This document shows, piece after piece, positions 1-8,003 of a DNA stretch of 50,070 bases. The stretch is taken from assembly GCA_030430495.1 (NCBI GenBank), contig JAUIKM010000042.1, positions 1 through 50,070 on the forward strand. Reading direction: 5' to 3'. Both the position numbers and the translations under genes were made by a program. Position 1 is the first letter of the stretch, and every line of letters begins with the position of its first letter. Below the pieces are notes generated by a model. The model saw only the letters and a program-made list of their open reading frames with translations. It did no database searches and was not told the DNA's origin. The stretch comes from a bacterium. Lineage in GTDB: Bacteria; Bacteroidota; Ignavibacteria; Kapaibacteriales; UBA7675.

Positions 1-37
1 GCCACGCAAACGGTCGCATAGCAGAATCCCGCATGCG

Positions 38-53
38 GTACGATCAATCGTAC
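38..53. promoter_or_regulatory. Perfect short inverted repeat, operator-like
   Basis: GTACGAT and ATCGTAC are perfect 7-base arms separated by CA. The size suits a dimeric regulator half-site pair, but no adjacent gene is visible in the window to give it a target. It could be chance. Confidence 0.2.
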
Positions 54-170
54 GGCGCAGGGGGGCTACGTCTCTAAAACACCGGTCGGGATAAATTCCT
101 TGCTTTTTAACATACCGGCGGCGGGGGAGGGCCCCTTTGATCTAGCCGGGAGTACGCCCAAAATCTCACA

Positions 171-232
171 GCTCCCCGCTCAACTCCTCAAACCGCCCGC
201 TCAACGCACATAACCGCCCGTTCAAGCGAACG
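171..232. repeat. Three degenerate 21-bp direct repeats
   Basis: Units at about 171-190, 191-211 and 212-232 share the core CCGCCCGCTCAA. The second and third units differ at only a few bases, while the first is more diverged. The 21-base period would fit a seven-codon repeat, but no frame across it looks coding. Confidence 0.35.
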
Positions 233-744
233 CATTCGGCCTCCTGGATTTCACTTCCGCGTTTTTTCATTTCGACCGCAACGCACACTTCTTGCTTCCA
301 ACCGCGGCGTTTCTGCCGGAAATCGTTGTCGCGATTCTGACTCAATGGAGCTGTACGTACGCCTCGTCCGACTGCCCGACAGCTGGTGGCCGGGCTGTTA
401 ACCGCAGGCGCAGCAGATGATGTTCATCTCCCGGATTGCCCTCCTCTGACTGAAGACGCTGCGCCGTTTCTCACCGGCTGGCTTTTCTCTTTTGTTTGTC
501 ACACAGACTCAAGTCTCGAGTCCCAAAGTCTGTTAACAGCCGCCGAACCGCAAACCCCAGGTCTGAGTGACGATCACAACAACGTTAAACTCAAAGCCTG
601 ACCTCCCGGCGCCGGCTGATCTGTCTTAAACACGACACACAGTGGTAAACAACAAGAAAAAAGCAAGACGGCAACAGGCGGCGAAGCGCTCATGAAAGTG
701 CGCGGGCGGGCAAAGTTGAAAGATCGGTTAAACAGCAGCAAAAC

Positions 745-775
745 AAAAAAGCCGACGAACATAGCTCGTCGGCTT
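745..775 (-). terminator. Rho-independent terminator of the transketolase operon
   Basis: Read on the minus strand, a 10-bp perfect stem (766-775 pairing with 749-758), with a 7-base loop at 759-765, runs directly into a T-run formed by the A's at 745-750. It lies about 35 bases past the stop of the C-terminal transketolase gene, exactly where an operon terminator is expected. Confidence 0.9.
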
Positions 776-807
776 AAGAATTATCCGTCTTGACAAACCG
801 CGAAAAA

Positions 808-1827
808 TCAGGCATCGACCGCAGATGCGGACGCCACGTCGCGAACCTCGCGGTAGCCGCTCGATCCCTTGTCGCGACGGTCAATAGCTGCCAGCGCCGA
901 TGCGTAAATGTCCTTCCAGGTAAGACCGAATTTCTCCATCAGCTCCAGCGGATCGCCGCTGCCGCCAAACGTGTCCTTAACACCGACAAACTCCATCGGA
1001 ACCGGGGCGTTTTTGGCGAGCACTTCGGCAACCGCACCGCCCAGACCGCCATGCACCTGGTGTTCCTCGGCCGTGACGACAGCGCCGCATTCGCGCGCCG
1101 CATCAACGAGCGTTTTAACGTCGAGCGGTTTAATCGTCGCAACGTTAACAACGCGCGCCTGGATGCCTCTGGTTTTGGCGAGTTCTTCCGCCGCACGCAT
1201 CGCTTCCCACACCAGCGCGCCACAGGCAACCAATGCTACGTCGCCGCCCTCGCGGAAGACCTGCGCTTTGCCGAGTTCAAACGGCGTGTCTTTGGTGGTA
1301 AACATCGGAACCGGCGAACGACCAAAACGAATGTAGGCCGGGCCGTCGAGTTCGCCGATGGCGATCGTGGCTTTGCGCGCTTCCTCGTAGTCGCAGGGCA
1401 CCACCAGCGTCATGTGCGGCAGCGTCCGCAGCAGCGCTACTTCTTCCAGCACCTGGTGCGTGGCGCCGTCGGGGCCGACGCTGATACCGGAGTGACCGCC
1501 GCCGATTTTAACATTTGCTTCGTTATAACAGACCGAAATGCGCAGCTGATCGGCATTGCGCAGCGCACAGAACGCGCCGTAACTGGCAAAAAACGGCACC
1601 TTGCCGGAGAGGGCCATGCCGGCCGCAACCGTCGTGGCATTCTGCTCGGCAACACCCAGAGAAAAGAATCGATCCGGGAATTTGTCTTTGAACACGGAGG
1701 TTCGCACCGAACCGGTAATGTCGCCGCCGAGGACAACGACGTTGGGATTGCGTTCGCCTAATTCGGCCAGACCGTCGCCAAAGCCGTGGCGCGTGGGTTT
1801 TTCACCGAGGAGCTTGAATTCTTGCAT
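808..1827 (-). CDS. Transketolase, C-terminal subunit
   Basis: This is the pyrimidine-binding plus C-terminal half of a two-subunit transketolase (339 residues). With the N-terminal subunit it would transfer two-carbon ketol units between sugar phosphates in the non-oxidative pentose phosphate pathway, in the cytoplasm. The sequence shows the GVAEQNA segment at about residues 58-64, whose Glu61 should be the family glutamate contacting the thiamine pyrophosphate aminopyrimidine ring. It also shows GGGHSG near 109-114, GPDGATHQ near 118-125, and a C-terminal domain with EEHQVHGGLG. It is the last gene of a three-gene minus-strand run, 78 bases after a lipoprotein gene, and is followed by a strong terminator. 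Split transketolases are known in many bacteria and archaea. The 1-deoxyxylulose-5-phosphate synthase family shares the fold, but the split architecture argues for transketolase. Confidence 0.95.
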   Translation of the reverse strand: MQEFKLLGEKPTRHGFGDGLAELGERNPNVVVLGGDITGSVRTSVFKDKFPDRFFSLGVAEQNATTVAAGMALSGKVPFFASYGAFCALRNADQLRISVCYNEANVKIGGGHSGISVGPDGATHQVLEEVALLRTLPHMTLVVPCDYEEARKATIAIGELDGPAYIRFGRSPVPMFTTKDTPFELGKAQVFREGGDVALVACGALVWEAMRAAEELAKTRGIQARVVNVATIKPLDVKTLVDAARECGAVVTAEEHQVHGGLGGAVAEVLAKNAPVPMEFVGVKDTFGGSGDPLELMEKFGLTWKDIYASALAAIDRRDKGSSGYREVRDVASASAVDA

Positions 1828-1905
1828 GCCTGTTTAAGCCGGATCTAAAGTGTTAAGAGAAGTTTTCGTGTTGTACAACGCCCATGTGCGAAACCGTTCC
1901 GGGCG

Positions 1906-2457
1906 TCAGATTTTCAACTTGAGCGCGTTGAAATTAAGCGACTCCAGAATGCCGCGGGCGTCGAGAGCGGACTCCTTCGGCATGCGCATTATTTCAATGA
2001 CGATGCCGAAACGATCCAGCGCCAGAAAACGAATGGTGCCGCTGCGTTCGCCCGGGTCCCACTGCTCCACGCCTATGCCGTTGTTGTTTTTGATCGTGCT
2101 GAAGCCTTCCTGCGAACTCTTGGAAAACACGTCGTATTGCGACTTGTACGGCAGCATGTAATCGGTCAGGTCGGTAAAGTCGGTGACCGAAATGCGCACG
2201 TAACCGCCGGCATTAAACATGTACTCGCCGGAGGCTTTCATGAGTACGCGCCCTTCACTGGTCTGACGACCGCCGGAGTGCGGCGTGGTACGCGTACCGG
2301 GAATGATGGTAGGAAACAGCTGCTGCAGATCCTCAACGGACAGCGGCTCAAGGGTCTGCTGGGCGCGTTCCCCTTCTTCGCTTCCACAGGAAACAGCCAG
2401 TATCAGCAGTGCACAGATGCAGAGGCGGCCTGCTAACAACCTGAAGCTACATTTCAT
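1906..2457 (-). CDS. Small putative lipoprotein between transketolase halves
   Basis: This 183-residue protein begins with a basic, hydrophobic lipoprotein signal peptide ending in a lipobox-like LAVSC, with Cys24 as the likely lipidated residue. It should therefore sit in the cell envelope. The mature part is soluble-looking, with a mixed polar sequence, no further membrane segment and no motif I recognise. The C-terminal region (about 110-183) alternates hydrophobic and charged residues like a small beta-rich fold. It lies 58 bases downstream of the N-terminal transketolase gene and 78 bases upstream of the C-terminal one, so it is probably co-transcribed with both. Nothing in its sequence suggests a role in sugar metabolism. 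Its place inside an otherwise tight enzyme pair is odd. Confidence 0.8.
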   Translation of the reverse strand: MKCSFRLLAGRLCICALLILAVSCGSEEGERAQQTLEPLSVEDLQQLFPTIIPGTRTTPHSGGRQTSEGRVLMKASGEYMFNAGGYVRISVTDFTDLTDYMLPYKSQYDVFSKSSQEGFSTIKNNNGIGVEQWDPGERSGTIRFLALDRFGIVIEIMRMPKESALDARGILESLNFNALKLKI

Positions 2458-2515
2458 GGGTCAATGATTCGATGTGCGCCGACACGCCGCGCCTGTGCGC
2501 AGGGCCGGCGGCGGA

Positions 2516-3367
2516 TTAATCCAGTTCCGACAGGGCGATTTTGGCTTCTTCGGCATTGGGCGGTTTGCCATGCCATTCGTATTGGTCTTCCATGAAGGAG
2601 ACGCCTTTGCCCATTTTCGTTTCAGCCACAATAGCTGTGGGAACGCCGGTTCCCTTCTGCCAGTTTTCCGTGAAGCGGTCAAAAGCCGCGTAGAGCTGAT
2701 TGAAATCGTGGCCGTCGACGACGATCGTGTCAAAGCCGAAGGAACGGCACTTTTCATCAATGGGATAGACGTTCATCACGTCGCGCAGCCGCCCATCGAT
2801 CTGACAGTCGTTGTTGTCGATGATCCAGCAGAAGTTGTCCAGGCCGAAGTTTGAAGCGGACATTGCCGCTTCCCAGACCGACCCTTCCTGCAGCTCGCCG
2901 TCGCCTGTCAGCGAATAGACGCGGCGTTTGTTTTTGTCGAGCAGTCGATCGCTCATGGCCATACCGACGGCAATCGAAATTCCCTGCCCCAGCGAGCCGG
3001 AAGAGGTTTCGATGCCCGGCAGTCCCATATCGCGGCCGGGGTGTCCCTGCAGGCGCGTGCCGTATTTGCGCAGGGTCATGAGTTCTTCACGCGGAAACAT
3101 ACCGGCATTTGCCAGGGCGGCGTAGAGAACGGGCGCCATGTGGCCGGCGCTCAGCACAAAACGATCGCGTTCCGCCCAGTCCGGGTTGGACGGATCGTAC
3201 TTCATGAAACCGCCGAAGTAAAGAACCGAATAGATGTCGGTCGTCCCCAGCGGACCGCCGCTGTGACCGCTGCCGGCCTCCAACAGCATGGAGACAATAT
3301 CACGTCTGATTTGCGTCGAAATCGCCTCGTGTGCCTCGGCCGACTGCCGCTTGTTTTCAAATTTCAT
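2516..3367 (-). CDS. Transketolase, N-terminal subunit
   Basis: This is the thiamine-pyrophosphate-binding half of a split transketolase (283 residues). The family's GDG(x)n-NN cofactor signature is clear: GDGELQEG from residue 155 and DNNDCQIDG near 184-192, giving Asp156 and Asn186 as likely metal ligands. His35 (GSGHSGGPLG) and His76 (SAGHMAPVLY) match active-site histidines of the family, and GSLGQG near 124-129 is also typical. It is the first gene of the minus-strand trio and pairs with the C-terminal subunit at 808-1827. Upstream, a TAAATTTG box lies about 98 bases before the start codon. Confidence 0.95.
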   Translation of the reverse strand: MKFENKRQSAEAHEAISTQIRRDIVSMLLEAGSGHSGGPLGTTDIYSVLYFGGFMKYDPSNPDWAERDRFVLSAGHMAPVLYAALANAGMFPREELMTLRKYGTRLQGHPGRDMGLPGIETSSGSLGQGISIAVGMAMSDRLLDKNKRRVYSLTGDGELQEGSVWEAAMSASNFGLDNFCWIIDNNDCQIDGRLRDVMNVYPIDEKCRSFGFDTIVVDGHDFNQLYAAFDRFTENWQKGTGVPTAIVAETKMGKGVSFMEDQYEWHGKPPNAEEAKIALSELD

Positions 3368-3464
3368 CGCGCTCTGAAACCAGTGGTCGTTGTTGAATGC
3401 TCGTAATTACCGTGTCCCCGGCGGTGCAATAACACGCACCTGCCTGCGACAACAGGCAAAGGCA

Positions 3465-3472
3465 CAAATTTA
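3465..3472 (-). promoter_or_regulatory. Candidate -7 box (TAAATTTG) for the transketolase operon
   Basis: On the minus strand this is an exact match to the Bacteroidota -7 consensus TAnnTTTG. It lies in the 272-base gap between two divergent genes, about 98 bases before the transketolase start. I see no TTTG at the usual upstream spacing, so support is only partial. Confidence 0.35.
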
Positions 3473-3639
3473 GTAAAAATTCCGGGCAGCAGCGCGCTAA
3501 TTGTCCAAAATTCGAACGAGCCGCCTGCGTCCCCACCGCCGCAGCGATTTTTGATTCGGCTTGCATCCAACTATTTTATATACTGTGCCGGAAGCGAAGT
3601 ACGCCGGTAGCGCACAGCACAGGGAAGGTCGGCCGCTCC

Positions 3640-4950
3640 ATGAAGATCAAGAAGTATATCGCAGCAAGCATGAAAGAAGCGGTGGAGCAGATGCGCCGCG
3701 AGTTGGGCGACGAAGCCGTCATCCTCTCCACACGCTCCCTGCCGAAGGCCAACGGGCACCCGGGCGAGATGCTTGAGATCACCGCTGCCGCGGATACTTC
3801 CGAAAACGAAACAGCGCGCGAGACCGTCGCCGCCACCGCCCCGAGCACCTTCCAGGCGCGCCGTTACTCCGACACCTACGTCCGCGAAATCAGCCGCAAG
3901 GAGCGCCTGCCTCGAACGCCGGTCGCATCCCGGCCGCAACCAGCATCAGACGCCAAAGACAAAAACTCCGGCCAGGATCTGCTGCTCAGACAAGCCTCGG
4001 CCTTTGCCTCGCTGCAGGACGAACTCGCCGACATTCGCGAGCGCCTTGTGGACATTACCCGCGGCATCCGCTACAAACACTCAGCCTCTCTGAACGATCA
4101 CAGTTCCATCCTCTATCAACGCCTGCTGGACAGCGGCCTGCGTGAAGACCTCACGCTGGAAGTCATCGGGTCGGCCATGGCCGAAGTAAAAAGCGGCGGA
4201 TTACACGAGCTGTTGACGGCCGTGCGCAAGTCGCTGGGCAGCCGCATCAAAATTTACGGCGGGCTGGAATACGGAGGAGGCCAGGGCGCAAAACAACGAC
4301 GTGTCATCGTTGTCGTCGGCGCGCCGGGCGGCGGGAAAACATCGGCGCTGGCGAAAATGGCCATCGCGGCGCGCCACGTGCACAAGGCCGACGTGCGGAT
4401 TATTTCCGCCGATACGCACCGCATCGGCGGTGTAGAACAATTGCAGACAATCGCAGCCATCGCCGGCCTGCCCTTCGAACTCGTTTACAGCTCGCAGGAA
4501 CTGCGCCAGGCTGTTGTCGGCGCGACGGAGCCCGACTTTATTTTTGTCGACACGGCCGGCTGCGGGCCGCACGACCGCAACCGCAAACTGGAAATCCGGA
4601 CTTTTCTGGAGGCGGCCGCGGCCGACGAGGTGCTGCTGGTGCAGGACGCCTGCGCCTCCGAGTACAGCATCCGCGCGGGTTTTGAAACCGGCGAGTTCTT
4701 CAACGCCGGAGCCATGATCCTGAGCAAAGTCGACGAGTGCAGCGCCATCGGGCCCGTGTTCAACGCTCTGCTCTCGAATGCACAGGCCGCCGCCGGACGC
4801 CCGGCCATGCCGCTGGCGTATTTCTGCACCGGGCCGGCGATTCCCGACGACATCGAACCCGCGGCGCGCATGCCGCTGGTCGACATGTTGCTGCCCCTCC
4901 ACGCCGAGCCGGCGCGCAACGGAGCACGAGCGGCGGGAGTGGCGTCATGA
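3640..4950 (+). CDS. flhF: Flagellar GTPase FlhF (SRP-type)
   Basis: FlhF is an SRP-family GTPase that directs flagellar position and number at the cell pole. This copy has 436 residues, the usual size. The N-terminus (MKIKKYIAASMKEAVEQ, then GDEAVILSTR) is the typical FlhF opening. A low-complexity Ala/Arg linker follows, then the NG domain: P-loop GAPGGGKTS from residue 227, ISADTHRIG, and VDTAGCGPHD as the G3 region. The P-loop is slightly atypical (GG where GVGKTT is common). The start has GGGAAGG about 12 bases upstream. Its stop overlaps the next start as ATGA, indicating translational coupling to flhG. In many genomes flhA precedes flhF. Here the upstream neighbour is the divergent transketolase gene, so this gene opens its own operon. 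Confidence 0.93.
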   Translation: MKIKKYIAASMKEAVEQMRRELGDEAVILSTRSLPKANGHPGEMLEITAAADTSENETARETVAATAPSTFQARRYSDTYVREISRKERLPRTPVASRPQPASDAKDKNSGQDLLLRQASAFASLQDELADIRERLVDITRGIRYKHSASLNDHSSILYQRLLDSGLREDLTLEVIGSAMAEVKSGGLHELLTAVRKSLGSRIKIYGGLEYGGGQGAKQRRVIVVVGAPGGGKTSALAKMAIAARHVHKADVRIISADTHRIGGVEQLQTIAAIAGLPFELVYSSQELRQAVVGATEPDFIFVDTAGCGPHDRNRKLEIRTFLEAAAADEVLLVQDACASEYSIRAGFETGEFFNAGAMILSKVDECSAIGPVFNALLSNAQAAAGRPAMPLAYFCTGPAIPDDIEPAARMPLVDMLLPLHAEPARNGARAAGVAS

Positions 4951-5762
4951 GCGAACAGGCCGCAGACATTTTGCTGCGCGAACAAACGCCCGGCACAGGC
5001 GGCGCCGAAGGCGCAAGACCATTCGTCGTTGCCGTTTCCAGCGGCAAGGGCGGCGTCGGCAAAAGTGTGATCGCCGCCAATCTGGCGCTCGCCCTGGCGC
5101 TCAAACAGCGCCGCGTGCTGCTCTGGGACGGCGATTTCGACTATCCCAACGCTCATATCCTTTTCGGCGTGGAACCGCGCGGACGCGCCAACGACGTCTA
5201 CAGCGGTCGCATCAAACTGGATGCCGCCCTCCATTCGCTCAATCCCACGCTGGACCTGCTGGCCGGCAAAACGGGCGGCACGACGAAAGACGCACCGCCG
5301 GCACAATTGCGCGAGACGCTCGACGCGCTCGGCCGCCGCGGCTACGACGTCGTCGTCATCGACAATGCCGCCGGCTCGCAGGACGGAACGATCCAGCTCT
5401 GTGTGCTGGCCGACCTTTCAATCGTCGTGGCGACGGACGAGCCGACCTCGATCGTCGACGCCTACGGGCTGATCAAAATCCTGAAGGCACATTCGCGCGA
5501 GGGCGCGCTGGGCCTGCTGGTAAATAATATCATCGACCGCGATGACGCCGACGACGTGGCGAAAAAGGTCAATCTGGCGACGGAGAAGTTTTTAGATTTG
5601 CACATTCCGCTCGTAGGATTTGTGCCCTACGACCGCATGGTTCGGCAGTCGATCGTCAGTCAGGCGCCCCTGATTGAACAGGCGCGCGACTCCGAAGCGG
5701 CGCAGGCTATCGAATTGACGGCTGCAACTCTGGACCGCGTGCTGGCTGAAAGCCGGCGCTGA
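4947..5762 (+). CDS. flhG: MinD-like ATPase FlhG
   Basis: FlhG (FleN/YlxH) is a MinD/ParA-type ATPase that restrains flagellar number as the partner of FlhF. I start it at the ATG overlapping the flhF stop (271 residues). A longer frame upstream would run through flhF and is not credible. The deviant Walker A motif KGGVGKS lies near residue 36. The Walker A' region reads LLWDGDFDYPNAHILFG, with DGD in place of the more common DAD. Walker B reads VVVIDNAAG, with Asn where Thr is usual. DEPTSIVDAYGLIK is characteristic of FlhG. These substitutions are unusual but the fold is unmistakable. It is translationally coupled to flhF. Confidence 0.92.
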   Translation: MSEQAADILLREQTPGTGGAEGARPFVVAVSSGKGGVGKSVIAANLALALALKQRRVLLWDGDFDYPNAHILFGVEPRGRANDVYSGRIKLDAALHSLNPTLDLLAGKTGGTTKDAPPAQLRETLDALGRRGYDVVVIDNAAGSQDGTIQLCVLADLSIVVATDEPTSIVDAYGLIKILKAHSREGALGLLVNNIIDRDDADDVAKKVNLATEKFLDLHIPLVGFVPYDRMVRQSIVSQAPLIEQARDSEAAQAIELTAATLDRVLAESRR

Positions 5763-5803
5763 ATCCATATTCATGAGTCCGGCAACAAGGGGAATTCCGG
5801 CAC

Positions 5804-6208
5804 ATGGCCAAAAAAGGCAAACAAACGGAAGAAACGGGCAAACAGGATCGCTACGGCGACTTTCCGATCAGGATCCTGGGCAAGGTCTGCATGGCCGCCG
5901 CTTTCATTACCTTCATTGTTTCAGCCATCAACTCCGGCGATCTGTGGGCCGCCGCCTTCCACGCTTTCATCGTCGGAATCGGCTTCCTCATCATTGGAGC
6001 GCTGATACTGGTGACCTACATTTCCATTATGAGCCGCATCCAGCAGGAACGCGCCGAGGAAATGAAGCGCCGTCTGGAAGAGGAACAACGCGAGTTTTTT
6101 GAATCGCAGGTGCGGCTGCACGATGCGATGGAAGATATCGGACGCGAACGACAAGAATCGGATGACGCCGGCGCGGATAAGCGGGATGCCGCTTCGGCCA
6201 ATCGATAA
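5804..6208 (+). CDS. Small membrane protein with C-terminal coiled coil
   Basis: This 134-residue protein is not one I recognise. After a polar N-terminus of about 22 residues it has two hydrophobic stretches (about 28-45 and 52-74) that look like membrane helices, with a short Asn-Ser-Gly-Asp turn between them. A highly charged helical segment follows (about 78-118, rich in Glu, Arg and Gln) that should form a coiled coil in the cytoplasm. The start is preceded by AGGGGA about 11 bases away. It lies between flhG and fliA, 41 and 21 bases from each, so a role in the flagellar or polar system is a fair inference from context only. Confidence 0.8.
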   Translation: MAKKGKQTEETGKQDRYGDFPIRILGKVCMAAAFITFIVSAINSGDLWAAAFHAFIVGIGFLIIGALILVTYISIMSRIQQERAEEMKRRLEEEQREFFESQVRLHDAMEDIGRERQESDDAGADKRDAASANR

Positions 6209-6229
6209 TCGAACGGGAGTATTCCACCA

Positions 6230-7036
6230 GTGGCAATGAGCACGACAGGTAAGCAGCTACGTTCGCAGACCCGGTCCACGGAAGAACTGCAGGCCGTCTG
6301 GAGCGACTTCCTGCAGCGGGAAGATCAGGCCGCCAAGCGCCGCCTGATGATGCAGTACATCGGCCTGGTGCGCTACGTCCTGCACAACCTCAACCTGCCG
6401 CCCAGCCCCGTCCTCGGCGAAGAAGATCTGGTTCAGTTCGGCATCCTGGGGCTCAATGACGCGCTCGACCGCTACGACAATGATCGCGGCGTCAAGTTTG
6501 AAACCTTTGCAATTCCGCGCATCCGCGGCATGATCCTGGATGAGGTGCGCCGCGCCGACTGGCTCTCCCGCACGGCCCGCAAACGCTCGCAGGACTTCCT
6601 GCAGACAGCCGACAAAATGCGCGCCGAGTACGGCCGCGAAGTCAGTCAGGAGGAGATCCGGCAGCGCCTGGGGCTCAACGCGGAAGAGTACAAGATGTAT
6701 CTGCGCGCCGCGGCGGCCGCCACCGGCGTGATCAACATGAACGACACGCACGGCGCGGGCGAAGACGACGACGGTGGAACCGATCCGGTCTACTCCGTTC
6801 CGGACGATTCCACCCCGGACGCCCTGACGGCCATGACCGAACAGGAACGCGTGGACAACCTGACGCGCTACCTGGAGCGCCTGCCCGAGCGCAAACGCCT
6901 CATCATGTCGCTCTACTATTTCAAAAATCTGACGTTCAAGGAAATTGGCCAGCTGCTCAAGGTGTCCGAGAGCCGCGTCTGCCAGATTCATTCCGCCGTC
7001 CTGGTGGAACTCCGCAAAAAACTCAAAGACGTTTAA
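6230..7036 (+). CDS. fliA: Flagellar sigma factor FliA (sigma-28)
   Basis: This sigma-70 family factor of the FliA/WhiG class directs RNA polymerase to late flagellar and chemotaxis promoters. It has 268 residues, close to the family norm. Region 2 includes GEEDLVQFGILGLNDALDRY, KFETFAIPRIRG and ILDEVRRADW, which is near-diagnostic. Region 3 carries EIRQRLGL. Region 4 has LPERKRLIMSLYYF and FKEIGQLLKVSESRVCQIHS as the -35 binding helix-turn-helix. I prefer the GTG start at 6230 over the ATG at 6236 because the GGGAG at about 6215-6219 is better spaced from it. The stop overlaps the next start by one base. Residues about 178-202 form a Gly/Asp-rich acidic insertion between regions 3 and 4. Confidence 0.94.
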   Translation: MAMSTTGKQLRSQTRSTEELQAVWSDFLQREDQAAKRRLMMQYIGLVRYVLHNLNLPPSPVLGEEDLVQFGILGLNDALDRYDNDRGVKFETFAIPRIRGMILDEVRRADWLSRTARKRSQDFLQTADKMRAEYGREVSQEEIRQRLGLNAEEYKMYLRAAAAATGVINMNDTHGAGEDDDGGTDPVYSVPDDSTPDALTAMTEQERVDNLTRYLERLPERKRLIMSLYYFKNLTFKEIGQLLKVSESRVCQIHSAVLVELRKKLKDV

Positions 7037-7959
7037 TGCTCAGCTCTGCCGTGCAGGACAGGTTGCTCTCCCTGCGCAACCTGCCGACGATCCCCAACGT
7101 CGCTTCCGAGGCGCTGCACCTCATCGAACATCAACACACCAGCGCCGGCCGTCTTGGACGCATTATCGAGCAGGACCAGACTTTGACCGCGCGTGTTTTA
7201 CACGTCGCCAACTCGCCTTTTTATGGTTTTCCCCGCGAGATTTCAACCATAGATCTGGCAATCGTCATTTTAGGATTCAACGCTATCAGGGAGATTATCC
7301 TAAGCCTGGTGGTGCAGAAAGTGTTGCTCAATCTGGATGAGCGCGTCTTCGACAGTCGCGGGTTCTGGCGCTATTCAATTTTCTGCGGGACCACCGCGCG
7401 ATTCCTGGCGCGCAAACTCGGTTATCGCATGGCGGGCGAGGCATTTGTGGCCGGTTTGATGCACGACATCGGCGTGCTGATGATCGCCCAGCACTTCAGC
7501 CGCGAGCTGCGATTAATCCGCGAGGCGCAGCAAAAAACAGGCGCCCCGCTGGTGGTGGCTGAGGAGGCCGTCCTCGGCTCGCATCACGGTCCGATCGGCG
7601 CGTGGCTGGCCGAACGCTGGAATCTGCCCGCCCAGTTGATTCACGCCATCGGCGAACATCACGAAGAACCGCCGGCGTCCACGATCGCGCCGAACAAAAG
7701 CGACGGTGATTCAATATCAGCCAGTCTGGACGATATTGACCACCCATTGACCGCCATCGTCGCTCTCTCCGAGTGGTTTGCCGCCCACATGGGTTATCGC
7801 GACTGGGCGCAGGAGCGCGAATTCTCCCCGCTCAATTTTCCGCCCGCTCTCATGACGCGCCTCGGCGCTCACGACGCTTTTGACAGTCGCTCCGCGATTG
7901 AAGCACTCACGCCGGCGCTGACGGAAGAATTTGAAAAGGGCAAAGTTTTTAATAATTAG
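7036..7959 (+). CDS. HDOD-domain signalling protein
   Basis: HDOD proteins are non-enzymatic HD-related output modules seen in chemotaxis, c-di-GMP and cell-cycle signalling. This one has 307 residues. The HDOD domain covers about residues 8-205: LRNLPTIPNVASEAL at the start, IIEQDQTLTARVLHVANS, the conserved AIVILGFNAIREI, and AGLMHDIGVLMIAQHF, where the HD pair is retained. A HAIGEHHEEP segment follows near 200-210, then a C-terminal helical region. Its start codon overlaps the fliA stop, so it is coupled to the sigma factor. The histidine kinase gene begins 44 bases downstream. HDOD genes next to flagellar regulators are common, so a motility-signalling role is a reasonable inference. Confidence 0.9.
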   Translation: MLSSAVQDRLLSLRNLPTIPNVASEALHLIEHQHTSAGRLGRIIEQDQTLTARVLHVANSPFYGFPREISTIDLAIVILGFNAIREIILSLVVQKVLLNLDERVFDSRGFWRYSIFCGTTARFLARKLGYRMAGEAFVAGLMHDIGVLMIAQHFSRELRLIREAQQKTGAPLVVAEEAVLGSHHGPIGAWLAERWNLPAQLIHAIGEHHEEPPASTIAPNKSDGDSISASLDDIDHPLTAIVALSEWFAAHMGYRDWAQEREFSPLNFPPALMTRLGAHDAFDSRSAIEALTPALTEEFEKGKVFNN

Positions 7960-8003
7960 GTCGGCATTCGGTAAAACGGCATACGATTTGATGCGGAAAG
8001 TGC

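Larger units (their letters stand above)
1..744. other. Intergenic stretch, no gene supported
   Basis: I see no open frame here with a recognisable product, codon pattern or ribosome binding site. Two short frames (386-601 plus, 574-762 minus) look like chance openings. The stretch holds a perfect dyad at 38-53 and a weak three-unit 21-bp repeat at 171-232. It ends at the terminator of the transketolase genes. I recognise no tRNA or other RNA gene. Confidence 0.6.

Noticed and set aside
386-762. Two short ORFs in the first kilobase
   Set aside because: No ribosome binding site, no recognisable features, and one runs into the terminator stem.
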